DNA from: Microvirga aerilata
Lineage (GTDB): Bacteria; Pseudomonadota; Alphaproteobacteria; Rhizobiales; Beijerinckiaceae
Assembly (NCBI RefSeq): GCF_016743775.1
Contig: NZ_JAEQMY010000031.1
Coordinates: 1 to 56,056, forward strand
Direction: 5' to 3'
Length of the DNA: 56,056 bases
In this document: piece by piece, positions 7,655-15,780 of the stretch
Position numbering within the stretch: position 1 is the first letter of the stretch
How the letters are laid out: each line of letters begins with the position of its first letter
Notes under the pieces: generated by a model
Databases searched by the model: none
The model's input: only the letters and a program-made list of their open reading frames with translations
Told to the model about the DNA's origin: nothing
Position numbers and translations under genes: made by a program

Positions 7655-9895
7655 ATGGCTTATGAGGAACAGGCACCGATCTCGATTGCTGCCTCCGGCG
7701 CGGCGAATGCCGGCACCTCATGGAGTACGGTTCCAGCCTGGTCGGTTCGTCCAGAGACAGAATACGTTTTGCCAGCCGACACCTCGGCTGGCCCTGAATC
7801 CGCAGCCGAAGCGCTCGTCAGCGGCACCCAGGCCCTGGCGAAATCCGCCAGTCTGATCCGCTTGGGTGAAGTCCGAAGCAATCCCCTCTTCGATGGCATC
7901 AACGGAGCAGGGATGACGGTGGTTGTCATCGACTCGGGTGCCGACCTCGATCACCCGGCTTATGGCCCAGATACTGATGGCAATGGCATTTCCGACCGCA
8001 TCCTGTTCCAGCACGATTTCTATGAGGCGGGTGATGCGGACGCCAGTGACGGCAATGGTCATGGAACCCATGTGACAGGAATCGTCGGATCCCAGGACAG
8101 TCAGCATCTAGGCGTGGCACCAGGGGTCAATCTTATCGTCCTGAAAATCGGGAGCGCGACTGACGGCAGTGCCCCCGTATCGGACATGATGGAAGCTTGG
8201 ACATGGGTCGTCGAGAACCATTTGCAGTACAACATCGTCGCCGTGAACATGTCCTACGGCATAAGCGGCACCTCCCACGATAACGAACTCCCAACGGAAC
8301 TGTCCGGCGAGATCGAAACCCTCGCAAAAGCAGGGATCGCCAGCGTCATTGCAGGAGGCAACGACTACAACAATGCGCCCGGCGTGAGCTACTTCTCAGC
8401 GTCTCCCTATGCTTGGTCGATTGCCTCGACCCTTGATGCGGCCGATGAATTCTCGTGGTTCAGCCAGCGCTCCACAACGATGTCCGATCTCGCAGCGCCC
8501 GGCTCTTTCATCATGTCCTCCACGATCGGCGGCGGCTATGGCATGATGAGCGGCACAAGCATGGCAGCTCCCATGGTAAGTGGCCTGGTGGCTCTGGCTC
8601 AGGACCTGTCGCAGGAAATTACAGGCGGCCGAAAGATCCCCGTGATGACGCTTCTCGATATGATGCGCGCAGCGGGCATCAGTGTGACTGATGGTGTTTC
8701 GACGGTGCCGAGGATAGACGCCCTCAATACCCTGAGCTCGGTTGTTGCGTACTACCAGCAGCACACGGCCCAGGATGACACCGTTTGGGGCTGGCGCGGC
8801 CATGACAGCCTTCTTGGCGCAGAAGGGCAGGACACCATCCTGGGCCATGACGGGAATGACACTCTCAATGGAGGCATAGGGTCTGATACGCTGACCGGTG
8901 GTCATGGCAATGACATCATCGACGGCGGCATCGGAAGCGACAAGGCTATCTTTGGAGGCAACCGTCAAGATTATGTCCTGGAGAGGCATGCCGATGGATC
9001 GACCGCCATCGCGGATACCCGACCCAACGGGGAAGGACGCGATAATTTGCGCAACATCGAATGGCTGCAATGGGCGGATGGAACCTTTGATCTGAACAGC
9101 CTGCTCATCTCCTCGCCGACCAACATCCTCCTCAGCAACAGTCTCGTTCAGGAGAACAGCGCGAGAGGCACAATCGTGGGGTCGCTCAGCGCAATCGACC
9201 CGGATGCGGCCGACACTCACAGGTTTGAGCTGATCGACGATGGCGGAGGACTTTTTGAGCTGCAGGGCAACACGCTCGTTGTAGCTGACGGATCGCATCT
9301 CGATCATGAGCAGGGCCTACGCCACAACGTCACGATCAGAGCCACTGATCAGATGGCTTTAAGCACGGTACGAACCTTTGTCGTCACTGTCGCGGATCAG
9401 CACTCCGAGAGGACCAAGGGTACGAGCGCCAGCGACAGGTTCTATGGCGGCTCCGGTCCGGACACCCTTGCGGGCGGTCAGGGAGCCGACCTCCTCAAGG
9501 GCGGAAGCGGCAAGGATAAGCTTTTGGGCGGCTTGGGACGCGACACCTTGTTCGGCGGATCAGGCAAGGATGCGTTCATCTTCGATACGAAACTGAACAA
9601 GAACACTAATGTCGACCGGATTGCCGATTTCAGGGTGAGCGATGACAGCATCTATCTGGATAATGCGGTTTTCAAAAACGCAGGATCTGGCACCCTGACG
9701 AGACCCAAAAAACTCGGCGTGGATATGTTCGTCTCGGGCAGCAGGGCTCAAGATGCCGAGGACCGCATCGTTTATGATGGAAACAAGGGGACGCTCTCCT
9801 ACGACGCCGACGGAGCCGGAGGGTCCAAGCAGGTTCTGTTTGCCACCCTCTCCAAGCATCTCAAGATGACCTATCACGACTTCTTTGTCGTTTGA
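7655..9895 (+). CDS. Subtilisin-like (S8) serine protease with RTX calcium-binding repeats and a cadherin-like domain
   Basis: This 746-residue protein is probably a secreted protease. The S8 domain (about 65-365) has all three catalytic residues: D93 in VVVIDSGADLDHP, H136 in DGNGHGTHVTG and S302 in SGTSMAAPMVSG, with the oxyanion Asn near 236. Next comes a block of RTX nonapeptides (about 385-430; GGIGSDTLTGGHGNDIIDGG), then a cadherin-like fold (about 485-590; NSARGTIVGSLSAIDPDAAD). A second RTX block (about 595-650) is followed by a C-terminal region ending in hydrophobic FFVV. RTX blocks bind calcium outside the cell, and a C-terminal signal of this kind with no N-terminal signal peptide fits type I (ABC) secretion. 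No ABC/HlyD genes lie nearby, so the exporter would be elsewhere. ATG at 7655 follows a GGAGAG site. Confidence 0.88.
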   Translation: MAYEEQAPISIAASGAANAGTSWSTVPAWSVRPETEYVLPADTSAGPESAAEALVSGTQALAKSASLIRLGEVRSNPLFDGINGAGMTVVVIDSGADLDHPAYGPDTDGNGISDRILFQHDFYEAGDADASDGNGHGTHVTGIVGSQDSQHLGVAPGVNLIVLKIGSATDGSAPVSDMMEAWTWVVENHLQYNIVAVNMSYGISGTSHDNELPTELSGEIETLAKAGIASVIAGGNDYNNAPGVSYFSASPYAWSIASTLDAADEFSWFSQRSTTMSDLAAPGSFIMSSTIGGGYGMMSGTSMAAPMVSGLVALAQDLSQEITGGRKIPVMTLLDMMRAAGISVTDGVSTVPRIDALNTLSSVVAYYQQHTAQDDTVWGWRGHDSLLGAEGQDTILGHDGNDTLNGGIGSDTLTGGHGNDIIDGGIGSDKAIFGGNRQDYVLERHADGSTAIADTRPNGEGRDNLRNIEWLQWADGTFDLNSLLISSPTNILLSNSLVQENSARGTIVGSLSAIDPDAADTHRFELIDDGGGLFELQGNTLVVADGSHLDHEQGLRHNVTIRATDQMALSTVRTFVVTVADQHSERTKGTSASDRFYGGSGPDTLAGGQGADLLKGGSGKDKLLGGLGRDTLFGGSGKDAFIFDTKLNKNTNVDRIADFRVSDDSIYLDNAVFKNAGSGTLTRPKKLGVDMFVSGSRAQDAEDRIVYDGNKGTLSYDADGAGGSKQVLFATLSKHLKMTYHDFFVV

Positions 9896-10039
9896 GGCTG
9901 CCTCCTGACGGCAGACCGCCTCGGGCTGCCAAAGTTCTCGGGTGCCTTGTCTCGAGCGCTCAGGCTTCCATCTGATGGTCGTCGGCCTCATGCCAGGGTT
10001 GCTCCGGGCCAAGGGGCGCCGTCCGAAGGAGCCATGTGA

Positions 10040-10915
10040 ATGATCGTTACGCTTTCGAGCCCGCGCCTGCAGGCGCAGGTATCCGCAGATGGGGCCGAGC
10101 TTGTCCGTCTTCAGGATGAGCAGGGTCGCGATCTTTTGTGGAATGGCGATCCTGCCTTCTGGGCCGGACGATCTCCCCTGCTCTTTCCCGTTGTCGGCCG
10201 TGTGCGGAACGATCGGATTCGGGTGGACGGAGTGGAATATGAACTGCCGAAGCATGGCTTTGCCCGCATATCCCGCTTTGAAGCTGCGGAAACCGACTCG
10301 TCCCGATGCCTCTTTCGCCTCGGTTCGGACGAGAAAACGCTCGCACAGTACCCCTTTCCATTTCGGCTCGATGTCGCCTATGCGATCGAGGAAGCCACTC
10401 TGACGATTGCAGCCTCGGCCACCAATACAGGCAACTCCGCGATGCCTGTCTCATTCGGGTTCCACCCGGCGTTCCGCTGGCCCCTGCCCTACGGCGCTCC
10501 CCGCGAGGCTCATGAGATTTGCTTCGAACATGACGAACCCGCGCCGATCCGCCGGCCGGTTGACGGCCTCCTGAGCCGTCAAGCGGATCCGACCCCTGTC
10601 CAGGACGGCAGACTAGCGTTGCGCGACAGCCTCTTTGTGGCGGATGCCATCGTGTTCGATCAGCTCAGGAGCCGTTCCGTCTCTTATGGAGCGCTTGGCA
10701 GCGGCTCGATCCATGTTGAGTTTCCAGACATGCCTCATCTGGGCATTTGGACGAAGCCCGGAGCCGGGTTCATCTGCATCGAGCCCTGGCAAGGCCATGC
10801 CGATCCGGAGGGCTTCGAAGGCGAGCTTGCAGGCAAGCCGGGCATCGTCCTCGTTCAACCGGGCGAAACGGAAACCTTTACGATGAGCATCACCATCAAC
10901 AACGCAGGCCTTTGA
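10040..10915 (+). CDS. Aldose 1-epimerase (mutarotase) family protein, LacX-like
   Basis: This 291-residue cytoplasmic protein belongs to the galactose-mutarotase-like beta-sandwich family, in the LacX subgroup. Evidence is the N-terminal GAELVRLQDEQGRDLLWNGDPAFWAGRSPLLFP-type signature, LPKHGFARISRFE with a conserved His, SFGFHPAFRWPL with a second active-site His, and the C-terminal ICIEPWQGHADPEG carrying the likely acidic residue. The family converts alpha and beta anomers of sugars or acts on sugar phosphates; the substrate cannot be told. An AAGGAG ribosome-binding site sits 8 bases before the ATG. It stands alone, with no sugar operon around it. Confidence 0.88.
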   Translation: MIVTLSSPRLQAQVSADGAELVRLQDEQGRDLLWNGDPAFWAGRSPLLFPVVGRVRNDRIRVDGVEYELPKHGFARISRFEAAETDSSRCLFRLGSDEKTLAQYPFPFRLDVAYAIEEATLTIAASATNTGNSAMPVSFGFHPAFRWPLPYGAPREAHEICFEHDEPAPIRRPVDGLLSRQADPTPVQDGRLALRDSLFVADAIVFDQLRSRSVSYGALGSGSIHVEFPDMPHLGIWTKPGAGFICIEPWQGHADPEGFEGELAGKPGIVLVQPGETETFTMSITINNAGL

Positions 10916-10963
10916 GGCGGATCCGCAACAAGAACCAACCTTATATGAATGCTTGTTCAGGGA

Positions 10964-11350
10964 TCAGTCGTGGATCACGAGCTCGCGAATGTGCTGAACA
11001 ACGGCATTGCTGCAATAGGGCTTTGGCAGAAAGCGGCCGTCCTCGGGAAGCTGACCGGGATGAGGCTTGTGATAGCCTGAGGAAATCAAGAGCGAAATAT
11101 GGGGCCATCGCTGCTGGACGCTCTCGGCCAAGGCAAGGCCATCCATGGAGCCGGGCATGTCGATATCCGTAAAAAGCACCTGAACGTCTCCGGAGCAGGC
11201 TTCCAGGACGGAAAGGGCAATATCGGCGTTGGCAGCTTCCAAGACATGGAAGCCGGCCTCCTCCAGATCGTCGGCCGCGGACATCCGCACGAGCGGCTCG
11301 TCCTCCACAAGCAGGACGACAGGAGCGTCTTGTGAGTTGCTGATCATCAT
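10964..11350 (-). CDS. Stand-alone response-regulator receiver protein
   Basis: This 128-residue protein is a CheY-like receiver domain with no output domain. The acidic pocket (VLLVEDEP, E16/D17), phosphoacceptor D62 (VLFTDIDMPG), the helix-4 switch region ISSGYHKP and the conserved Lys in FLPKPY are all present. Such single-domain receivers are common in the general stress response and other phosphorelays of Hyphomicrobiales. A perfect EcfG-type promoter on the minus strand lies 10-34 bases upstream, so it is probably stress-induced. It may start at either of two adjacent ATG codons (11350 or 11347). No cognate kinase is nearby. Confidence 0.9.
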   Translation of the reverse strand: MMISNSQDAPVVLLVEDEPLVRMSAADDLEEAGFHVLEAANADIALSVLEACSGDVQVLFTDIDMPGSMDGLALAESVQQRWPHISLLISSGYHKPHPGQLPEDGRFLPKPYCSNAVVQHIRELVIHD

Positions 11351-11357
11351 AGGGCGT

Positions 11358-11382
11358 GGAACGAAACTAACCTATGTTAGTT
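11358..11382 (+). promoter_or_regulatory. EcfG-type promoter reading rightward
   Basis: GGAAC at 11358-11362, then 17 bases, then GTT at 11380-11382. The general-stress sigma of alphaproteobacteria recognises GGAAC-N16/17-CGTT, which is GGAAC-N17/18-GTT; here only the C before GTT is replaced by A. It reads into the 78-residue gene at 11422 and overlaps the minus-strand promoter almost completely. Confidence 0.55.
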
Positions 11383-11384
11383 CC
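11360..11384 (-). promoter_or_regulatory. Perfect EcfG-type promoter reading into the receiver gene
   Basis: On the minus strand GGAAC (11384-11380) is followed by 16 bases and CGTT (11363-11360), an exact match to the alphaproteobacterial general-stress consensus. The spacer is occupied by the inverted repeat AACTAAC-CTAT-GTTAGTT (11365-11382), which could itself be an operator. The receiver gene starts 10 bases downstream of CGTT, so the leader would be very short. Confidence 0.65.
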
Positions 11385-11421
11385 TACTGCTCAGTTAGCT
11401 TTGTGAGTGGGCAAACGAGCC

Positions 11422-11658
11422 ATGACGTCGCATAAGTTCCAGCTTGGAGACCGGGTCCGCCTGGTCAAACGGGCAAGCACCAACACCGTTGAGGCTTTCC
11501 TCAACATGGTGACAACAATCGACGCCACTCAGCCTCAGGACATCTGGGAGATCACCCGTCTGCTTCCGGCAAATGTGAGCGGCTTCCAGTATCACATCCG
11601 GGGAAGCCGCGAGGGGCCGGAGCGGCTGGTCTACGAAACGCAGCTGACCCCGACCTAG
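11422..11658 (+). CDS. Small conserved hypothetical protein (about 78 aa, SH3-barrel-like)
   Basis: The protein starts TSHKFQLGDRVRLVKRAS and continues WEITRLLPANVSGFQYHIR and GPERLVYETQLTP. This pattern (a GD-V-L strand, an E-I-x-R-L-L-P strand, a Y-x-I-R strand, then a closing strand) is familiar from small Hyphomicrobiales proteins with a KOW/SH3-like barrel; no function is known to me. I prefer the ATG at 11422 to the GTG at 11407, which would add five residues. It is divergent from the receiver gene and shares overlapping EcfG-type promoters with it, suggesting a stress-response role. Confidence 0.75.
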   Translation: MTSHKFQLGDRVRLVKRASTNTVEAFLNMVTTIDATQPQDIWEITRLLPANVSGFQYHIRGSREGPERLVYETQLTPT

Positions 11659-11768
11659 CTCAGCCATGAACTTGTGGCAGGGAACAGTCTGCCTATGGCA
11701 GACCGATCGGAAGCGTTCCTTGCCGAGCTTCTATGAGGTGGCAAGCCTTGCTCCTCGCCACCCTCCAA

Positions 11769-11987
11769 TCACCCGGCCTTCTGCAGGGGCATTTCCGTGC
11801 TCTGGCTCTCGGCGCCGGTTTCCGGCCGATGCCGGGTGCGGAAATCGTGCAATTCCTGCCGAACAGTCTCGAGCATCGGATCGAAGGCGGATCCATGTTC
11901 CTTCGCGATCTCGACGAGCACATCGATCGCTCGGAGCAGGCGCTCCTCGGTGACAGGCTCCCACTTGCGCCCTGACCAATCATCCAT
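11769..11987 (-). CDS. Small hypothetical protein (72 aa)
   Basis: The ORF starts MDDWSGRKWEPVTEERLLRA and continues as a helix-rich acidic protein with a charged, low-complexity tail. A good GGAGG ribosome-binding site lies 8 bases before the ATG at 11987, which is why I think it is real and why I chose this start over an upstream in-frame ATG at 12038. No motif, signal peptide or membrane segment is seen. Function unknown. Confidence 0.5.
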   Translation of the reverse strand: MDDWSGRKWEPVTEERLLRAIDVLVEIAKEHGSAFDPMLETVRQELHDFRTRHRPETGAESQSTEMPLQKAG

Positions 11988-12421
11988 CTCGCAACCTCCT
12001 CGTCGGTTGGGGAGACACTGATCCAGGGATTCTTGCATCCGGGTTAAAGCCGCGCTCGAAAATAACGGCCATGCACAACGGGACCGGCTACCTGTACAAA
12101 CGGCTCAGCCCTCTCCGAATAAAGAGGCGGGGAGATGAAACTTTTCACGGCCGCGTTTGTTAGTTTGCAGTCAAGTTGCGCAGTGTGTCCGTGCGCGGCA
12201 CAGAGCATTGCTCTGCTACCGGGGGCACTGGGCTCAAAAGAAAAGCTGCCAGATAGGCGCCTTCAGTCCCAATGAGACTGGGGCGAGAGAACGGCATAGT
12301 CGAGATGCGTTGATGTGTTGAGACCGGGCGCTCCAGCACGAAGGGCATGCTCCAGTGGGCTCATCAACGCATGCTTCGATCGTAAAATTGGTTAATTCTT
12401 TCATAAGGGGAGCATGGGCTC
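11988..12421. other. Intergenic region before the arabinosyl-donor-like operon
   Basis: About 430 bases without a supported gene. It should hold the promoter for the operon starting at 12422. An AAGGGGAG ribosome-binding site lies at 12405-12412. I see no EcfG motif, operator repeat or terminator. Confidence 0.5.
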
Positions 12422-13972
12422 TTGGCGCAGTTCGAACTTAAACCACAGCGCTTGCACCGGACCGCCCTAGGCCCGCGCTATGGCGAGTCAGTTGAACGTC
12501 CCTATGAGGACGACGAGACCCATTGGACAACCCTTGAGATCGAAACCCCCAGCACCGACAAGCTTCGTCCCCTCGTGGTCGATCTCGACGGCACCCTTAT
12601 CGCCTCGGATCTGCTGATCGAAACAGCTTTTTCGGAGCTGGGGCGGCGTCCCCACTCCTTGTTCGAGATGCTCACAGCACTGTCGAAGGGCAAGGCCGCT
12701 CTCAAGCATCGCTTGTCCGAGCCGGTCGACTTCGACCCGAGCACCCTTCCCTATGATCCCGAGGTTCTGGCCCTGATCCGGCAGGCCAGGGCCGAGGGAC
12801 GTCCTGTGTACCTGGCCTCCGCCAGCCACCAGCGATTGGTGGAAAGCGTTGCCAATCACATCGGGGAGTTCACCGGCTGGTTCGCCTCGAACGAGACCAC
12901 GAACCTGGCTGGCGCCCGGAAGGCCCAGCAGCTTGTCGAAGCCTTCGGCGAGCGTGGCTTCGATTATGTGGGCAATGACGCCGCCGATCTTCCCGTCTGG
13001 GAGAAGGCTGCCAAGTCCATCGCCATCCGCACCCCCGCCGGGGTGCGCAAAAAGCTTGCGCGCCAATGCCCAGAGGCCGAGCACCTGTCCCATGTTCGCC
13101 CAACATGGCGAACCTGGGCGAAGATGATGCGCGTGCATCAATATGCGAAGAACGCTCTTATCTTCCTGCCGATCCTGGCAGCCCACCTGTTCACGGTAGA
13201 AGCATTCGCTCAGGCCCTTCTGGCCTTCGTGGCTTTCTCCTTGTGCGCGTCAAGCATCTACATCCTGAACGATCTCGTGGATCTGCAGGATGACCGGGGC
13301 CACCGCAGCAAATGCAAGCGTCCCCTGCCGAGCGGCGCGATTCCCCTCATGCACGGCGTGATTGCCATACCGATCCTCTTCCTAGGCGCATTGGCCGTCG
13401 GAGCCGCCGTATCGCTGCCGTTCCTGGGCGTGCTGCTTGGCTATTTCGCCCTCACCACAGCCTATTCCTTCGCCTTGAAGCGCATGATGGTCGTCGATGT
13501 GATCACCCTGGCCGGTCTCTACTCGGTCCGGGTCATCGGCGGTGCCGTAGCGACATCCATCATTGTCTCGGAATGGCTCATCGCATTCTGCATGATGATC
13601 TTCATGTCGCTTGCCTTGATCAAGCGCTACGTGGAGTTGGCCGCCCGTCGCGACGCCAACCTTCCCGACCCGACCAGCCGGGATTACAAGAACAGTGACC
13701 TGGACATCGTCGCGGCCCTGGCTGCGGCAGCCGGCTTCAATGCCGTGACGATCTTCGCGCTTTATATCTCCAGCGATACGGTGAACCAGCTCTACTCTCA
13801 TCCGCAGATCCTTTGGCTTGTGGGACCTCTCCTGATGTTCTGGATCGCACGGGCCCTGATGCTGGCCGGGCGACGGCTCATGGACGACGATCCTGTCGTC
13901 TTTGCCCTCAAGGACCGGGTCAGCCTCATGACCGTGGCTGCCGCCGCCATCCTGATCGTCGCCGCCGTCTAA
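12422..13972 (+). CDS. HAD phosphatase-UbiA prenyltransferase fusion, decaprenyl-phosphate phosphoribosyltransferase-like
   Basis: This 516-residue protein joins a HAD domain to a UbiA membrane prenyltransferase. HAD (about 48-215): D54/D56 in VVDLDGTLI, YLASASHQ and VGNDAADLPVW. UbiA (about 230-516): KMMRVHQYAKNALIFLPI, the Asp-rich NDLVDLQDDRGHR with following KRPLPSG, and about eight to nine membrane spans. In mycobacteria the UbiA protein Rv3806c transfers phosphoribose from PRPP to decaprenyl phosphate, and a separate phosphatase removes the 5-phosphate; the HAD half may do the second step. The TTG start at 12422 is set 9 bases after AAGGGGAG, and no in-frame ATG precedes the HAD motif. 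It heads an operon with GtrA, DprE1-like and DprE2-like genes, and resembles NoeC of Azorhizobium Nod-factor arabinosylation (from memory). Confidence 0.82.
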   Translation: MAQFELKPQRLHRTALGPRYGESVERPYEDDETHWTTLEIETPSTDKLRPLVVDLDGTLIASDLLIETAFSELGRRPHSLFEMLTALSKGKAALKHRLSEPVDFDPSTLPYDPEVLALIRQARAEGRPVYLASASHQRLVESVANHIGEFTGWFASNETTNLAGARKAQQLVEAFGERGFDYVGNDAADLPVWEKAAKSIAIRTPAGVRKKLARQCPEAEHLSHVRPTWRTWAKMMRVHQYAKNALIFLPILAAHLFTVEAFAQALLAFVAFSLCASSIYILNDLVDLQDDRGHRSKCKRPLPSGAIPLMHGVIAIPILFLGALAVGAAVSLPFLGVLLGYFALTTAYSFALKRMMVVDVITLAGLYSVRVIGGAVATSIIVSEWLIAFCMMIFMSLALIKRYVELAARRDANLPDPTSRDYKNSDLDIVAALAAAAGFNAVTIFALYISSDTVNQLYSHPQILWLVGPLLMFWIARALMLAGRRLMDDDPVVFALKDRVSLMTVAAAAILIVAAV

Positions 13973-14053
13973 GACCATGAGCCCCACACAAGACATTCAT
14001 GGTCCAGGCATGGCCCGGGGCCCGCACCGCGTTGCTCTTGAAGGGACCGGCCG

Positions 14054-14449
14054 ATGATGTTCGTCCGCTACGTCCTGTTCGCCGTCGTGGCGACGCTTGC
14101 CAATCTCATCACCCAGGAAGTCGTGATCCGTACAACCCCTGTGGCCCCTCTGACCCTGTCGATTTTCATGGGCACCGTGGCGGGCTTCGTCCTTAAATAC
14201 GTGCTCGACAAGAAGTGGGTGTTCGAGGATGAGTATGGGGGTCATCGGCAGGAACTGCAGAAGATCACCCTCTATGGCGCGTTCAGCGTCTTGACGACCC
14301 TCATTTTCTGGGGTTTCGAAGTAACGTTCTGGATGATCTGGCAGACGGATCTGGCGAAATATACCGGTGCGGTGCTCGGACTTGCCATCGGCTATGCCGC
14401 CAAGTTCGTCCTGGACCGGACCTTCGTGTTCAAGGAGCGGCAAGCATGA
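14054..14449 (+). CDS. GtrA-family small membrane protein
   Basis: This 131-residue protein has four predicted membrane spans with the GtrA pattern: FVRYVLFAVVATLANLITQE, then GFVLKYVLDKKWVF, and near the end AIGYAAKFVLDRTFVFKE. GtrA proteins assist polyprenyl-phosphate-sugar pathways, often proposed as flippases; Rv3789 is the mycobacterial member of the decaprenyl-phosphoryl-arabinose cluster. Its place between the UbiA fusion and the DprE1-like oxidase supports a similar role here. Its end overlaps the next start by four bases (ATGA). Confidence 0.85.
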   Translation: MMFVRYVLFAVVATLANLITQEVVIRTTPVAPLTLSIFMGTVAGFVLKYVLDKKWVFEDEYGGHRQELQKITLYGAFSVLTTLIFWGFEVTFWMIWQTDLAKYTGAVLGLAIGYAAKFVLDRTFVFKERQA

Positions 14450-15780
14450 CGGAACTCACCGGTTGGGGACGCTACCCCCGCCATCCGTCAGAGGTGCTCA
14501 GCCCCGCATCCCCCAAGGCCCTTCTGCCTCTGATCGCCCATGAGACGGGGCTCGTGGCCCGCGGGAACGGGCGCGCCTACGGCGATGCGGCCATCGGGGA
14601 ACGGATCACCCTCCTGGCCCGTGGCCTCGACCGCATCCGCTCCTTCGATCAAGCCACAGGCCGCATCAGCGTAGAGGCCGGGGTGCTCCTGTCCGATCTC
14701 CTGGATCTCGTTGTTCCAAGAGGCTTTTTCCCACCGGTCGTTCCGGGCACGAAGTTCGTCACCATCGGCGGCATGATCGCGTCCGACGTGCACGGCAAGA
14801 ACCATCACCGGGACGGCGGCTTCGGCGACCATCTCGAGAGCCTGACCCTTGCGCTCCCGGACGGCAGCACGGTCCTGTGCTCGCGGGACCAGAACCCCGA
14901 ACTCATGTGGGCAACCATCGGCGGAATGGGCCTCACCGGCACGATCCTCGAGGCAACCTTCCGGCTTCGCCGCATCGAGACCGGCTGGATGCGGCAAAAG
15001 ACGACCGTCGCCCCCAATCTCGACAGCGCCATCCGGGCCCTGAAGGACACGAGCGACGCAACCTACTCGGTCGCTTGGATCGATTGCCTCGCCCGAGGCG
15101 CCTCCCTCGGCCGCTCCCTCATCTTTGCCGCCGAGCACGCGACCCTCAGGGACGTGGAGGCGCTCAGCCCGAGCGCCGAACCCTTCCCGTCCTCCAAGCT
15201 CGGGCGGCTTTCGGTGCCGCTCGACCTCCCCTCCTTCACCCTGAACCGCTTGTCGGTCTCGGCCTTCAACGAGCTGTATTTCCGCTCCGGCGCCATAAAG
15301 GCGGGCTATCCTTTCCTGGTGCACTGGAATCCTTACTTCTTCCCCCTCGACGGCATCGGGAACTGGAACCGGATCTACGGACGGCGCGGCTTTCTCCAAT
15401 ACCAGTGCGTCATCCCCACGGATCGGGCCAAATCCGTGCTGGGCCATATTCTTGAGCGGGTATCCCAGCGCGGCACCGCCTCCTTCCTGGCGGTCCTGAA
15501 GCAACTGGGCTCCAGTCGGGGCGACATCTCGTTTCCCCTCGAAGGCTTCACCCTCACCCTCGATCTGCCCGTGACCGACGATGTCTTTTCCCTGCTGGAC
15601 GAACTCGACCGATCGGTGGTCGAAGCGGGAGGCCGGCTCTATCTAGCCAAGGATGCACGGCAATCGCCTGCAACCTTCGAGGCCGGCTATCCCGGACTGA
15701 CCCGCTTCCGTGACCTGCGGCGGGCCATCAGGGCAACCGGCAGGATATCGTCTCGTCTGTCAGCACGGCTTGGAATCTGA
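14446..15780 (+). CDS. FAD-linked oxidase, DprE1-like (decaprenylphosphoryl-ribose oxidase)
   Basis: This 444-residue protein is a VAO/FAD-binding-4 oxidase like DprE1, which oxidises the 2-hydroxyl of decaprenylphosphoryl-ribose. Signatures include VARGNGRAYGDAA, the FAD-site IGGMIASDVHGKNHHRDGGFGDH, MWATIGGMGLTG, YQCVIPTD and the C-terminal YLAKDAR-QSPATFEAGYP, whose Lys corresponds to the catalytic Lys of the mycobacterial enzyme. At the position of the benzothiazinone-reactive Cys (Cys387 in Mycobacterium tuberculosis, from memory) this protein appears to have Thr (GFTLTLDLP). It overlaps GtrA upstream and shares one base with the DprE2-like gene downstream. The exact lipid-sugar substrate is inferred. 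Confidence 0.85.
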   Translation: MTELTGWGRYPRHPSEVLSPASPKALLPLIAHETGLVARGNGRAYGDAAIGERITLLARGLDRIRSFDQATGRISVEAGVLLSDLLDLVVPRGFFPPVVPGTKFVTIGGMIASDVHGKNHHRDGGFGDHLESLTLALPDGSTVLCSRDQNPELMWATIGGMGLTGTILEATFRLRRIETGWMRQKTTVAPNLDSAIRALKDTSDATYSVAWIDCLARGASLGRSLIFAAEHATLRDVEALSPSAEPFPSSKLGRLSVPLDLPSFTLNRLSVSAFNELYFRSGAIKAGYPFLVHWNPYFFPLDGIGNWNRIYGRRGFLQYQCVIPTDRAKSVLGHILERVSQRGTASFLAVLKQLGSSRGDISFPLEGFTLTLDLPVTDDVFSLLDELDRSVVEAGGRLYLAKDARQSPATFEAGYPGLTRFRDLRRAIRATGRISSRLSARLGI

